Origin: Mesobacillus jeotgali
Lineage (GTDB): Bacteria; Bacillota; Bacilli; Bacillales; Cytobacillaceae
Reading direction: 5' to 3'
NCBI RefSeq assembly: GCF_031759225.1
Contig: NZ_CP134494.1
Coordinates: 2,602,501 to 2,666,500, forward strand
Length of the DNA: 64,000 bases
Shown piece after piece: positions 16,663 through 25,615 of the stretch. The translations under genes were made by a program, and so were the position numbers. Numbering within the stretch: position 1 is the first letter of the stretch; the number at the start of each line of letters is the position of its first letter. The notes below the pieces were generated by a model that made no database searches, was not told the DNA's origin, and was given only the letters and a program-made list of their open reading frames with translations.

Positions 16663-18405
16663 ATGAATTCTAATCCGAAGTTTGTTTCTAAGATCCTTCC
16701 GCTTTTTGCGGCGTTTATGGTTATAGTTACGATTGCTGCGACATTTGTAGTTCAAAATACTGATGATAAAGTATCTGTCCCTTTTTCTTCTCTTGTCAAG
16801 ACGATAGAAGGCCTTAATGGCAGCGAAGCAACCCTTACTGAAAAAATGGATGGAACTTTAGTGCTTGAAACTAAAGATTCTACATTAGTTTCCCAAGTTC
16901 CTCCCGGCAGCCAAATGGTCGATAAATTAGTAGAAAAAAATAATGTGAATTATGAATATATGAATAACAGCAAATATGGTGCCTGGATCCTCGGCGGAGT
17001 TTTATTGCTATTGCTAGGCACTGCGTTTGTCATTCAAAAGAAAACTGGTGGTATAGGTACAGGCAATAGAATGAAGAATAGTCTATCAAAGCCTAATCCT
17101 CTGCCTTCCATTACATTAGACGATGTTGGTGGATTGCAAGACGAAATGAAGGAAGAAATCTTCCAGACTCTCTCAATCTTGAAAAATCCTGAAAAATCAG
17201 CAAAGATGGGTATTAAGCCGCCTAAGGGCATTTTGTTGTATGGACCTCCAGGCACAGGTAAAACCTTGCTTGCTCAAGCTATTGCTCGTGAATTGAACGC
17301 CAACTTTTTCTCTGCCAGCGGATCTGCATTCAATGAAATGTTCATCGGTGTTGGTGCCTCACGCGTCCGAAGCTTATTCCAAAGTGCACGGAAGCAAGGG
17401 CCGGCTGTCATTTTCATCGATGAAGTCGATGCCCTTGCCGGCAAGCGTAAGCCACATGGCGGTGAAGAAGGGGAAAAGACACTTACAGAACTGCTTGTCC
17501 AGCTTGACGGTGGACATTCTAACGATGGAATCCTTTTCATTGCGGCTACAAACAGAAAAGACATGCTGGATGATGCATTCCTTCGTCCTGGCCGTATCGA
17601 TTTCTCATTCAATGTCCCCCTTCCGGATACGAAAGGCAGAAGAGAAATCATTAATATCCATATAAAAGGAAAGAACCTTGCTAACGATGTTGCAGCATCA
17701 CTGGATGCCCTGGCTGAAAGTACTTCTGGATTCTCAGGCGCAGAGCTGCACTCATTGTTTGAAACGGCGAGCAGACGAGCGTTAAGGAACGGACAGGACT
17801 TCATTTCAAAGAGTGATATCGACTACTCTCTTGATCGGACCATCCTCGGAAGTACTTCCCGTACTCTTCAGGATGCAGATACGAAGCGGAGGGTTGCCAT
17901 CCATGAGGCGGGACACGCACTCGTATCGGCAGTCACTAAACCTGGTTCTGTAAGAAAAGCAACAATCATACCTAGAGGGCAAGCCCTGGGATATGTGGCT
18001 CCGATTCCAAAAGAACTACAATTGTCGACTCATAGCGACTTAATTGACCGTATCGCAATGATTCTTGCTGGCGGTGTAGCCGAGAGGATGATTCTCGGTG
18101 AACACAGCATCGGAGTAAGTGGTGATGTCCAGCAGGCTAAACAGATTATAGAGCAAATGGTTGACACCGGCTTGCTGCAGGAAGGTTTCTCTCTAACATT
18201 CAGCAAAGGCTTGAAAGAAACAAAGATGCAGGAGCTTTTCGATGACGCCCTAGAAAAATCTGAGATGATCATAAATGCACACAGACAACAATTTGATGTA
18301 CTCGTAGAAGAATTGCTAAAGAAAGAAACGCTAGAAGGTTCAGAAGTGGATGAAATTGTCCAGGATAAGACGGGTTTTCGTGAAGATCAATATTTAATGG
18401 CGTAA
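16663..18405 (+). CDS. FtsH-like membrane AAA protease (paralogue)
   Basis: The 580-residue protein has FtsH architecture: an N-terminal membrane helix (about 10-30), a short outer domain, a second helix (about 107-126), an AAA module and an M41 metalloprotease domain. Visible are Walker A G-P-P-G-T-G-K-T near residue 194, Walker B V-I-F-I-D-E-V-D, the second-region-of-homology Arg (F-L-R-P-G-R-I-D), the zinc motif H-E-A-G-H near residue 414 and a later S-G-D-V-Q-Q-A carrying the third metal ligand. All key residues are intact, so it should be active. It is shorter and more divergent than the housekeeping FtsH and stands alone, so it is probably a second copy. Confidence 0.88.
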   Translation: MNSNPKFVSKILPLFAAFMVIVTIAATFVVQNTDDKVSVPFSSLVKTIEGLNGSEATLTEKMDGTLVLETKDSTLVSQVPPGSQMVDKLVEKNNVNYEYMNNSKYGAWILGGVLLLLLGTAFVIQKKTGGIGTGNRMKNSLSKPNPLPSITLDDVGGLQDEMKEEIFQTLSILKNPEKSAKMGIKPPKGILLYGPPGTGKTLLAQAIARELNANFFSASGSAFNEMFIGVGASRVRSLFQSARKQGPAVIFIDEVDALAGKRKPHGGEEGEKTLTELLVQLDGGHSNDGILFIAATNRKDMLDDAFLRPGRIDFSFNVPLPDTKGRREIINIHIKGKNLANDVAASLDALAESTSGFSGAELHSLFETASRRALRNGQDFISKSDIDYSLDRTILGSTSRTLQDADTKRRVAIHEAGHALVSAVTKPGSVRKATIIPRGQALGYVAPIPKELQLSTHSDLIDRIAMILAGGVAERMILGEHSIGVSGDVQQAKQIIEQMVDTGLLQEGFSLTFSKGLKETKMQELFDDALEKSEMIINAHRQQFDVLVEELLKKETLEGSEVDEIVQDKTGFREDQYLMA

Positions 18406-18411
18406 GGACAA

Positions 18412-18647
18412 AAAGCGCTAGCGCCTTGTCCAGCCCCGACAAGCGCTGGAGGGCCTGACAGTGAAGTCGTTCTTTGACTTCATTGGCAGGACCGAAATCG
18501 AAATGTGTAGCCGACTGCCCAGAAACGCAGAAACTGGAGACTCCGACAAAGAAGCGTTTTTTGCTTCTGCCGGCGGAGTTGAAGTTTCGGAGTTTCTAGG
18601 AGGCGAAACTAGACAAGCGACTCGAGGGGCTAGGCGCTGGAGCTGGA
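18412..18647. repeat. repetitive element with inverted ends and internal hairpins
   Basis: The left end (GCGCTAGCGCCTTGTCCAGC) and right end (CGAGGGGCTAGGCGCTGGAG) are imperfect inverted repeats. Inside are hairpins such as GAAGTC/GACTTC and GAAGCG-TTTTT-GCTTC, and a longer imperfect palindrome around GAAACT...AGTTTC. It is more GC-rich than its surroundings and no frame carries a ribosome site, so short frames here are not genes. Its look matches dispersed palindromic elements of Bacillus genomes. Confidence 0.7.
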
Positions 18648-18705
18648 TTAAGACACCCATATGGAGTTATCCTCACAAGATACTTTTATAATTTCCTATA
18701 CAAAA

Positions 18706-18737
18706 TAAAAAGGCTTTCTGCGGAAAGCCTTTTTATT
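18706..18737. terminator. bidirectional terminator
   Basis: AAAAAGGCTTTC and GAAAGCCTTTTT form a 12-bp stem with a 4-nt loop, and it overlaps the stop codon of the RsbR-type gene. Confidence 0.88.
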
Positions 18738-19560
18738 TTTGTTCTAGAGCCTGGGCCAGATTTGTTCTTATTTCATTATCTTTGAAAGAAAGTCCAAGCT
18801 GGACGGCTGTCTGGGCAATTTCAGGTCTTATGCCCGAAAGCGTCGTCTTTACGCCAATTAATTTCAGCGCATTCAATAACTGGAATATTTGATGTGCAAC
18901 CATAGTGTCAATCATTACAACGCCTGATAAATCGACAAAAAGGTGATGAATATCCCTTTTAGCGCATTGTCTAAGTGTATTTTCGAGTATCATTTTCGCC
19001 CTTGACGTATCAATATCTCCAATAAGAGGCAGCAAACCTTGATGATTGCTTAATGAAATAACTGGAGCACTTAATTCATTGATTGTCTCCTGCTGGGCTT
19101 TCAATACGTTTTGAGAGTATCTATATGTAGCCTCGACGAAACGTAAAATGACTTCGTCCATTTCTTTAAGGATGACATCATACCATAAATCGACTTCTCC
19201 CCTTGTGATCCCCGGGTTCATCTGAACAAACCTACGGATATATTCAAAATACTGATTCCTTACGTTTTTAAATTCCCTGATCACGTATTGAATAGGCGTA
19301 TTGATATGTTCAAAATCACTTGCGATCTCGATGATCCATGGCTCGAAATCCTGAAAAAATTCTTGTTCCCCTTTATTGAATAACTCAATAAAATGCAAAT
19401 GAAAATCATGATTTTGTTTTTTTAACGCCCTGATCACCCCAGGGTCATTAGATGCATATACACCGGCAGTATTTAGCTTATCGATATTTCCATACCATTC
19501 TTCAGTCATATTATTGCTGTTTTCTTTAAGGTATTCATATAGATATTGATTTCTGTGCAC
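18733..19560 (-). CDS. RsbR-type stressosome protein (N-terminal sensor + STAS)
   Basis: RsbR proteins form the stressosome shell with RsbS and hold the kinase RsbT. This 275-residue member has a helical, globin-like N-terminal domain (to about 150), the linker I-N-E-L-S-A-P-V-I-S-L, then a STAS domain. Both RsbT-phosphorylated threonine contexts are kept: V-V-M-I-D-T-M-V-A-H-Q and G-I-R-P-E-I-A-Q-T. The GTG at 19560 behind GGGGGG is preferred to the ATG ten codons upstream. It is a lone gene about 18 kb from rsbST. The nearest relatives from memory are RsbRB/RsbRD. Confidence 0.88.
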   Translation of the reverse strand: MHRNQYLYEYLKENSNNMTEEWYGNIDKLNTAGVYASNDPGVIRALKKQNHDFHLHFIELFNKGEQEFFQDFEPWIIEIASDFEHINTPIQYVIREFKNVRNQYFEYIRRFVQMNPGITRGEVDLWYDVILKEMDEVILRFVEATYRYSQNVLKAQQETINELSAPVISLSNHQGLLPLIGDIDTSRAKMILENTLRQCAKRDIHHLFVDLSGVVMIDTMVAHQIFQLLNALKLIGVKTTLSGIRPEIAQTAVQLGLSFKDNEIRTNLAQALEQK

Positions 19561-19706
19561 CAAGCTTCCCCCCGTCTCGAAATGCACCAAATTGAATTAG
19601 TAACAAGATGCAAGATTCTCTATTTCGTATTATATCAAAACTCATGCCTTATATAAAAATTTAAGGAGCCAACCCATTACTATAGACTTACATACCGGAT
19701 CGCCCT

Positions 19707-19982
19707 TTATTCCAATTTGTGTTTTTCCTTTAACTCACCTGGAGCCATTTTTATGATCTGTTGGAAAATAATAAGCAGGACACCTACGTCATCAACGACT
19801 CCGATTAATGTGAAAAAGTCAGGAATGATGTCAAATGGCAAGAGAAAGTAGCCGATGATCAAACCAGCTGAAACGAATTTTTGCTTTAATGGTACCAACC
19901 TCGAAGTAAAGAACTCTATTAAAAAGGGTAAAAATTTATGCACCTTAAATACAAGTCTGATTCTTTTAAAAAACTTCTTCAT
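19707..19982 (-). CDS. YkvA/DUF1232 small membrane protein
   Basis: The 91-residue protein has the DUF1232 core: L-I-I-G-Y-F-L-L-P-F-D-I-I-P-D-F, then G-V-V-D-D-V-G-V-L, with one or two membrane helices. AAGGAGG precedes the ATG. It stands alone. The family is common in bacteria and has no settled function. Confidence 0.82.
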   Translation of the reverse strand: MKKFFKRIRLVFKVHKFLPFLIEFFTSRLVPLKQKFVSAGLIIGYFLLPFDIIPDFFTLIGVVDDVGVLLIIFQQIIKMAPGELKEKHKLE

Positions 19983-20104
19983 GAAAACCCTCCTTCTGAC
20001 TAGTATTAACCACTTTCACTTTTTATTGAATCTTGAAACATGGTGTGTACATCTGGCTATCAATAATACGTAGGAAATAGAGATATGTTTCATTATAGAA
20101 ACCA

Positions 20105-20131
20105 AAAAACAGCCTGAATTGACTGTTTTTA
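20105..20131 (-). terminator. terminator after the MerR-type gene
   Basis: AAAACAG and CTGTTTT form a short stem flanked by A and T runs, just past the regulator's stop. Confidence 0.6.
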
Positions 20132-20146
20132 TCGGTGACTATTCGG

Positions 20147-20908
20147 TTACTTTTCTTGCTGATCACAATAAACGTGTATCGCTTCCTTAAAGAAAGCTGC
20201 CAGCCCTAGCTGGTATTTATCTATATTCTTTGTGAACCGTGGGTCATCCACATATAAATTACCCAGCCCTCGATAGATTTCCAGTGTGCATTCATAATAA
20301 TGATCAGTGATAAACTGGCGCCAATCTGCTACTGCCTGCTGAACTTCCGGAGCTTCCGGTCCCTGGTCCATCCCGGCAATAAGCCGCCGATAGATTTCAT
20401 CGGTTTTACTTTGGATGTTCCCCCAATCATCAGCTGTATACCCAGCAGTCTTCTTCTCAACTTTTTCGACGGCCTCTTTTCCGTACCGCTCTTTCGCTTC
20501 CTCACTATATTTCTTCTGATGTTCTTTTATTTCCTTCATATCAAATCCTTGGAACATATCCTTTTCTGCCATATGATAACCTCCTTCAATTGAATGAATC
20601 GTCCGTTCCACCGTGATGATCATCTCTTCTAACCGCTTCTTCTTAGCTATTAGTAATTTTTTATGCTTTATTAAATTTTCCTTGCGGTTAAATTCCGGCC
20701 GATCAATGATCTCCTTAATTTCATGAAGAGAGAGATCCATTTCTTTGAAAACCAAAATCTGCTGAAGGCGCTCAAGATTTTCTTCTGAATACAGTCGATA
20801 CCCTGCAGTGGACACCGCTTCTGGTGTAAGTAACCCTATCCGATCATAATGATGCAGTGTACGTATACTCACTCCCGTAAACTCTGCAACTTCTTTTACT
20901 TTGTACAT
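20147..20908 (-). CDS. MerR-family regulator with TipAS domain (Mta-like)
   Basis: The 253-residue protein has a MerR winged helix (Y-K-V-K-E-V-A-E-F-T-G-V-S-I-R-T-L-H-H-Y-D, residues 2-22), a dimerising coiled coil (about 75-110) and a C-terminal TipAS drug-binding domain (Y-Y-E-C-T-L-E-I-Y-R-G-L-G near residue 210). Mta/TipA proteins activate multidrug-resistance genes when a hydrophobic drug binds. ATG at 20908 is chosen because GGAGGTGATC lies just upstream. An operator with a 19-nt spacer precedes it, so it should control itself. No efflux gene is adjacent. Confidence 0.9.
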   Translation of the reverse strand: MYKVKEVAEFTGVSIRTLHHYDRIGLLTPEAVSTAGYRLYSEENLERLQQILVFKEMDLSLHEIKEIIDRPEFNRKENLIKHKKLLIAKKKRLEEMIITVERTIHSIEGGYHMAEKDMFQGFDMKEIKEHQKKYSEEAKERYGKEAVEKVEKKTAGYTADDWGNIQSKTDEIYRRLIAGMDQGPEAPEVQQAVADWRQFITDHYYECTLEIYRGLGNLYVDDPRFTKNIDKYQLGLAAFFKEAIHVYCDQQEK

Positions 20909-20931
20909 ACCTCGATCACCTCCACATTTAA

Positions 20932-20962
20932 ATCGTAAACTATGACGCAGTGTTAGAGTCAA
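20932..20962 (-). promoter_or_regulatory. MerR-type promoter/operator of the TipAS regulator
   Basis: On the minus strand TTGACT (20962-20957) and TACGAT (20937-20932) are 19 nt apart, the long spacing typical of MerR-activated promoters. The spacer holds the imperfect dyad ACTATGACGC/GTGTTAGAGT (20939-20959; 7 of 10 positions match), close to known Mta/BmrR-type sites. Confidence 0.75.
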
Positions 20963-21180
20963 TACTTTTTTTATTAAAAAAATACGGTGAACGTAATTGC
21001 CGAAGATCAGTTTCCCAAATTCAATTGCAATGGAAACCTTGTTTTATTCCTCAAGGATATGTGAAAAATAAAAGAAGAAACCATACAGACATCACAGCTG
21101 GTATAGAAAAATTTTTAATCAGACGAAGTTTAAGATAGGAACAACCAATATAATTAACTTGGAATGAAATGAGGTTAAAG

Positions 21181-21918
21181 ATGATCGGACTGAAGAAATA
21201 CAGCAAGAAAGTCGGATATCTCCCTTTGAAAGAGAGTTATACTCGAGACGAATTACTGATTCCAGACTTCCTGTTGGCTAAGGAAAGTGACATTGAAATC
21301 TACTATTGTACTCATAATGAATATATCAATAAAGAGGCAAAGGTGTTCATAATAGGCATTACACCCGGATTTCAGCAAATGAATAAATCGATTGCCGTAG
21401 CACGAAAATGTCTCGAGGAAAACCTTTCATTTGATGAGTCAGCATATATCTGTAAGAGAGAGGCCAGGTTTTTTGGGATAATTCGAAGAAACATCATTCA
21501 AATGCTCGACGATTTAGACTTGAACAGAGTGTTGCACTTGGGGAGCTCTGAGGAGCTTTTTAGTGATAAGGATTTTTTGCTCCACACTACCTCTCTGATC
21601 CCTTATGCCGTATTTATTAATGGTAAAAACTATACTGGCCATAGCCCGAAAATCCTAAAGAATGAATTATTGACTCTGTTTCTTGAGACATACTTTAAAC
21701 CCCAGGCAGCACAACTTCAAAACGCTTTAATCATCCCGCTTGGAAAAGGAGTAGAAGAGGTTTTATCCCGGTATATTCGAGAAGGCGTAATTAAAGAGGA
21801 AAACATTTTATTAGGCTTTCCACATCCTTCAGGGGCAAATGGCCATCGCCTGCAGCAATTTAGTATGAATAAAGAGAGAATGAAAGAAACTATTCGTGCT
21901 TTCTTCAGAAAAGGTTAA
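21181..21918 (+). CDS. uracil-DNA glycosylase-fold protein
   Basis: The 245-residue protein has the two landmarks of the UDG superfamily: V-F-I-I-G-I-T-P-G near residue 60 and the late G-F-P-H-P-S-G-A-N-G-H-R near residue 222. It lacks the iron-sulfur cysteines of family 4/5 enzymes and the water-activating motif of family 1, so base-excision activity is uncertain. ATG at 21181 is chosen for its GAGG site; the frame is open four codons further. It is followed by a terminator shared with the anti-sigma gene. Confidence 0.65.
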   Translation: MIGLKKYSKKVGYLPLKESYTRDELLIPDFLLAKESDIEIYYCTHNEYINKEAKVFIIGITPGFQQMNKSIAVARKCLEENLSFDESAYICKREARFFGIIRRNIIQMLDDLDLNRVLHLGSSEELFSDKDFLLHTTSLIPYAVFINGKNYTGHSPKILKNELLTLFLETYFKPQAAQLQNALIIPLGKGVEEVLSRYIREGVIKEENILLGFPHPSGANGHRLQQFSMNKERMKETIRAFFRKG

Positions 21919-21946
21919 AAGACCACTATCTTGGTCTTTTAACCTT
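21911..21946. terminator. bidirectional terminator overlapping two stop codons
   Basis: AAGGTTAAAAGACC and GGTCTTTTAACCTT form a perfect 14-bp stem with an 8-nt loop; its arms include the stops of both converging genes. Confidence 0.88.
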
Positions 21947-22589
21947 ACTCAAATGGAATTTCTTCCTGATATGCCTGATAATATTTGTTTAGGAGTTCTG
22001 CTTTATGTTCTTCACTTTTAATAAGGATATCTCCGTAAACCGGAACTACTGTATGCCAGTTCTTTTCTTCATTCTTTCTGGATATAAATAAGTAGCTTTC
22101 TCCTTCTTTGAGCAGCTGGTCATTTTCCATCAGGATCAGGTTCTTGCCTTCATAGCCCCCTTGCTGGTTGACTGTTATCCCTCCATGCAATTCACCTTTA
22201 ATATTCTCTGAAACTTGCACTTGGAACTGTGTTTCAACCATTCCATCTTCGTCGTATGTTCCAGACTGTCCTTCCACCTTTCCAATGAATACATTGTCTG
22301 CCCATCCGACAAGTCTTTTTGGGTCAGTAACATCAAAAGCGTGACTGGTTTGTACAGTTTGAATGACGGGATTTTCTGGAGGCTGATTGGATAGCAATCC
22401 AGGACCTGCAATTCCTAAAGCAATGATCGCAGCAAGACCAGGTGCTGCAAAGGCGAGCCATTTCTTTTTATTGTTTTTTCCCATCTCAGATTTTGCCTTT
22501 CCAATCCCTAATTTGCTTCGCTCACTCAATTCATTCGGTATTTCGATTTTGCTCATTTCCGTTTGGATTCTATTGCTCAATTGCGTCAT
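21945..22589 (-). CDS. putative anti-sigma factor (membrane)
   Basis: The 214-residue protein has a cytoplasmic N-terminal part of about 43 residues, one membrane helix (about 44-66) and an extracytoplasmic domain with W-A-D-N-V-F-I-G-K-V-E-G and an N-I-K-G-E-L stretch. Its start overlaps the end of the ECF sigma gene by 20 nt, the classic coupling of a sigma factor and its membrane-bound inhibitor. By inference it holds the sigma factor until an envelope signal is sensed. No zinc-finger HxxxCxxC motif is present, so it is not a ZAS-type anti-sigma. Confidence 0.7.
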   Translation of the reverse strand: MTQLSNRIQTEMSKIEIPNELSERSKLGIGKAKSEMGKNNKKKWLAFAAPGLAAIIALGIAGPGLLSNQPPENPVIQTVQTSHAFDVTDPKRLVGWADNVFIGKVEGQSGTYDEDGMVETQFQVQVSENIKGELHGGITVNQQGGYEGKNLILMENDQLLKEGESYLFISRKNEEKNWHTVVPVYGDILIKSEEHKAELLNKYYQAYQEEIPFE

Positions 22590-23094
22590 CTCCCTTCAAA
22601 TTTTTGCGAAGCTTTGCCAACCCCCGGTACAATATTGTCTTTGCTGTGCCTAGCGGGATATTCAATGTCTCAGAAACCTCTTTCAAAGTCATTCCTTGAT
22701 AAAATCTCAGCAGGATTACACTTTTTTCTTCCTCCCGCAACTCTTCAATCAATTCTCTTAACGTAATTTCGGAAGTCAAATCCGCCTCAACTGCTTCTGA
22801 AATAAATTCCTCAAAATCAGGTTTCAATGGAACAACCTTTTTCCGCTTTCTTAAAATGTCGAGTGAACAGCTGATGGCTATTCTGATCAGCCATGATTTA
22901 AAGTATTTAGGCTCCTTCAGTTCTTTAATAGATTTGAATGACTTGTAAGCTGTTTCCTGTACAACATCCAATGCGTCACTCTGGTTTTTCACATATATAA
23001 ATGCCATTCTGTATAGATCCTGCTCATATTGCTGGAAAAGCTCAAGAAATGCTTTGTCATTTCCCCTTTGTGCTTTTTTAATCAATGGCAGCAA
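22570..23094 (-). CDS. ECF-type RNA polymerase sigma factor
   Basis: The 174-residue protein has sigma region 2 (Y-R-M-A-F-I-Y-V-K-N-Q-S-D-A-L-D-V-V-Q-E, then F-K-S-W-L-I-R-I-A) and region 4 (L-R-F-Y-Q-G-M-T-L-K-E-V, then G-T-A-K-T-I-L-Y-R-G) with no region 1 or 3, as in group 4 sigma factors of the SigV/SigW type. TTG at 23094 is preferred because AAGGAGG lies 8 nt before it. It is coupled to the anti-sigma gene downstream. A CGTCTA element about 35 nt upstream may be its own -10 box, but no good -35 was found. Confidence 0.9.
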   Translation of the reverse strand: MLPLIKKAQRGNDKAFLELFQQYEQDLYRMAFIYVKNQSDALDVVQETAYKSFKSIKELKEPKYFKSWLIRIAISCSLDILRKRKKVVPLKPDFEEFISEAVEADLTSEITLRELIEELREEEKSVILLRFYQGMTLKEVSETLNIPLGTAKTILYRGLAKLRKNLKGDDAIEQ

Positions 23095-23183
23095 TAGGTG
23101 CACCTCCTTATTCCGTTCTTATTCATTAGACGGAAGTTGTGCCGGTTTGGCTTTCGATATATCAAAAAAAATAAAATAAAATA

Positions 23184-23212
23184 AAAACATCCTCTAAAAA
23201 GCAGGATGTTTG
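23184..23212 (-). terminator. terminator after the helicase gene
   Basis: AAACATCCT and AGGATGTTT pair across a 9-nt loop, followed by an A/T-rich tail on the minus strand. Confidence 0.7.
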
Positions 23213-23213
23213 T

Positions 23214-25499
23214 CTATTTAATAGTATAACTTTTCCATAATTCCGGCATCAGAAACTGATATTGAGGCTGTAAATAACGATCATCAATCAGTATAATTAT
23301 TCCCGTATCCTTTTCGGAACGAATCAGTCTGCCTCCAGCTTGAAGGACTTTGTTCATTCCGGGATAAACATAGGCGTAATCATATCCATTTTTACTTGTA
23401 AAAGAAAAATGCCGTTTGATCAAATCCCTCTCGAAGCCGATTTGAGGCAGGCCAACCCCCACAATCAACACCCCATTCAGTCGGTCACCCTTTAAATCAA
23501 CACCTTCTGAAAAAATCCCTCCCAAGACAGCGAAACCTACCAGTGAATCTGATCCGCCTGGTTTGAAGGATTCCAGATACGCTTCACGATCGGCATCTCC
23601 CATTCCTGAACCCTGTACAATCGTCGGTATCCCATGATCGCCGAGATTCCATTCTTCCAACACCGAATTCAGATAGAGATAGGACGGAAAGAAGATCAGG
23701 TAGTTGCCTGGCTTTGTCTGAATGGTTTCGACTAGAGTTTTAACTATCGGTTTTACAGATTTTTCTCTATCTTTAAATCTGGTTGATAAAGGCTGGATCA
23801 TTACCTGGTTCTGTTCTTGGGAAAATGGGGAAGGAATTCTGACAACATAATCATCTTCCTCTCCCCCTAACATATCACGGTAATATCCAATAGGACTCAA
23901 AGTGGCAGAAAAGAAAACACGCGCCTTGAAACTATTACCTGCATGATTGATTAGATAAGAAGGATCAAGGCAAAATTGCTTTATTTTCACTTCATTCCCT
24001 TGTACCTCTGCATATAGAATGAACCGTTCATCATATAGCTTGCTGATTCTTTGCCAATTCTGCGCTGCAAAATAGGTGTCAAGCAACAATTCTTGATTTT
24101 CTGATTTTTCGCTAAGCAGCTCCTGTTCAGCCAGTTCGATAAACTCCAATACCAACTGATTGAATTCCCCAAGAGGCTCTTCAAATTCTATTTTTTTTGA
24201 AGGTTCTGCCTGCTTTTTCACCTTGATAAAATAGTCGTTAATTAACTTGGATACCCTATGTATGTTTTCGTTTTTCCCCTTAAACTCTCTCTTTAGCTGT
24301 AAAAATGGTGCCTTTTCCAGAGTCGATGAATACATATCCCTTCCCCTGTCAACCAGGTTGTGAGCTTCATCAACAAGGAGGACAGTATCTTTTTTTTGTT
24401 CATCAAATAAGCGTTTTAAGGAAACTTTTGGATCGAATATATAATTATAATCACAAATGACTGTATCAGCTGCATAGGCAAGATCAAGTGAAAATTCAAA
24501 AGGGCAAATCTTATGTTTAAATGCATATTGTTCAATGCACTGTCGATTAAAAGAGTTTTCATTTTGCAAGATATCGAGTACAGCGTCATTGATTTTGTCA
24601 TAATAACCGTCCGCAAACTCACAGTGCTCTTTACTGCATATCCCCTGCTCAGTAAAGCAAACTTTGTCCTTTGCCGTTATAGTCACTACATTCATTTTAA
24701 GGCCGCCGGCAAACAATTGACTAAAAGCTTCCTCTGCTGTTTGTCTGGTCGTTGTCTTGGCAGTCAGGTAGAAAATCTTTCCCAAATGATTTTCACCGAT
24801 TGCTTTAATCGCAGGGAAAATTGTAGAAATAGTCTTCCCAATACCAGTTGGAGCACTTGCATACAAGGTCTTTTTTTCAAGGATTGTTTTGTATACCGAA
24901 CCAGCTAGCTGCCGCTGCCCTTTCCGATATTGGGCAAATGGAAAGGCCAATTCTTTAATGCTTTGATTCCTTATCAATTTATGTTCTAACCGCAATTTTG
25001 CATAGGGAGCATATATCGATAGCATGTATACCATTGATTCCTTTATTTCTTCATATGTCCTAGTTTTAAGGAACCTTTTCATTTCACCTGAGGATTTCTG
25101 TACATAGGTAAGCTGGATATCGATACAGTCCAGCCCATGATCCTGCAAGTACATATAGGCATAGCATTCTGCCTGGGCCCAGTGAGCAAGATTACTATCT
25201 TCATTGATCATTTCCAGGCTTAGTGAGGTTGATTTAATTTCATCAATCGTAATGCGGCCATCATATTCCAGAAGGCCATCACAACGCCCTTCAATTATAA
25301 AAAGCAAATTCTCATATTCAATTTCAGTCTTTAAAAAAACCTCGCTTTGATCTTGTTCTTTATATGTTTTTTGGACTTCACGATGAATTCGAGAGCCTTC
25401 GGTAAAAGAGGAAGTTGAGCTGAACCCTGATACGATACTCCCGCTTTTATAAACATACTCAGCCAATGTTCTTACTGGTATCTTCACAACATTTTGCAT
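23214..25499 (-). CDS. PD-(D/E)XK nuclease fused to a DinG/XPD-like helicase
   Basis: The 761-residue protein has two parts. Residues 1-175 look like a Cas4/RecB-type nuclease: E-G-R-C-D-G-L-L-E-Y then I-D-E-I-K-S-T, giving the D...E-x-K active site. The rest is a superfamily 2 XPD/DinG helicase with Walker A A-P-T-G-I-G-K-T near residue 217, D-E-A-H (V-L-L-V-D-E-A-H-N-L), four iron-sulfur Cys between them (V-C-F-T, G-I-C-S-K-E-H-C, K-I-C-P-F) and the late Q-A-G-G-R-L-I-R-S arginine motif. It probably processes branched or damaged DNA. It is a single-gene unit. Confidence 0.87.
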   Translation of the reverse strand: MQNVVKIPVRTLAEYVYKSGSIVSGFSSTSSFTEGSRIHREVQKTYKEQDQSEVFLKTEIEYENLLFIIEGRCDGLLEYDGRITIDEIKSTSLSLEMINEDSNLAHWAQAECYAYMYLQDHGLDCIDIQLTYVQKSSGEMKRFLKTRTYEEIKESMVYMLSIYAPYAKLRLEHKLIRNQSIKELAFPFAQYRKGQRQLAGSVYKTILEKKTLYASAPTGIGKTISTIFPAIKAIGENHLGKIFYLTAKTTTRQTAEEAFSQLFAGGLKMNVVTITAKDKVCFTEQGICSKEHCEFADGYYDKINDAVLDILQNENSFNRQCIEQYAFKHKICPFEFSLDLAYAADTVICDYNYIFDPKVSLKRLFDEQKKDTVLLVDEAHNLVDRGRDMYSSTLEKAPFLQLKREFKGKNENIHRVSKLINDYFIKVKKQAEPSKKIEFEEPLGEFNQLVLEFIELAEQELLSEKSENQELLLDTYFAAQNWQRISKLYDERFILYAEVQGNEVKIKQFCLDPSYLINHAGNSFKARVFFSATLSPIGYYRDMLGGEEDDYVVRIPSPFSQEQNQVMIQPLSTRFKDREKSVKPIVKTLVETIQTKPGNYLIFFPSYLYLNSVLEEWNLGDHGIPTIVQGSGMGDADREAYLESFKPGGSDSLVGFAVLGGIFSEGVDLKGDRLNGVLIVGVGLPQIGFERDLIKRHFSFTSKNGYDYAYVYPGMNKVLQAGGRLIRSEKDTGIIILIDDRYLQPQYQFLMPELWKSYTIK

Positions 25500-25572
25500 C
25501 CACTCACCTGGCCCAATTAGAGAAATGTTTATAACTAATTATAGTACATACGTTCTTGTATTTCCAATAATA

Positions 25573-25608
25573 TAAAAAATCCGCTCCAGAGTATCCTGGA
25601 ACGGATTG
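25573..25608 (-). terminator. terminator after the 42-aa ORF
   Basis: AATCCGTTCCAG and CTGGAGCGGATT form a 12-bp stem with a 5-nt loop, followed by TTTTTTATATT on the minus strand. Confidence 0.88.
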
Positions 25609-25615
25609 ATATTTT

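Noticed and set aside
17274..17804. 176-codon ORF antisense to the FtsH-like gene
   Set aside because: Mirror of conserved AAA codons; no start signals.
18418..18691. ORFs of 76-80 codons after the FtsH-like gene
   Set aside because: They cover the palindromic element and its hairpins; no ribosome site.
21061..21138. 25-codon basic ORF starting at GTG before the UDG-fold gene
   Set aside because: Only a weak AAGGA site, very short, and no supporting context.
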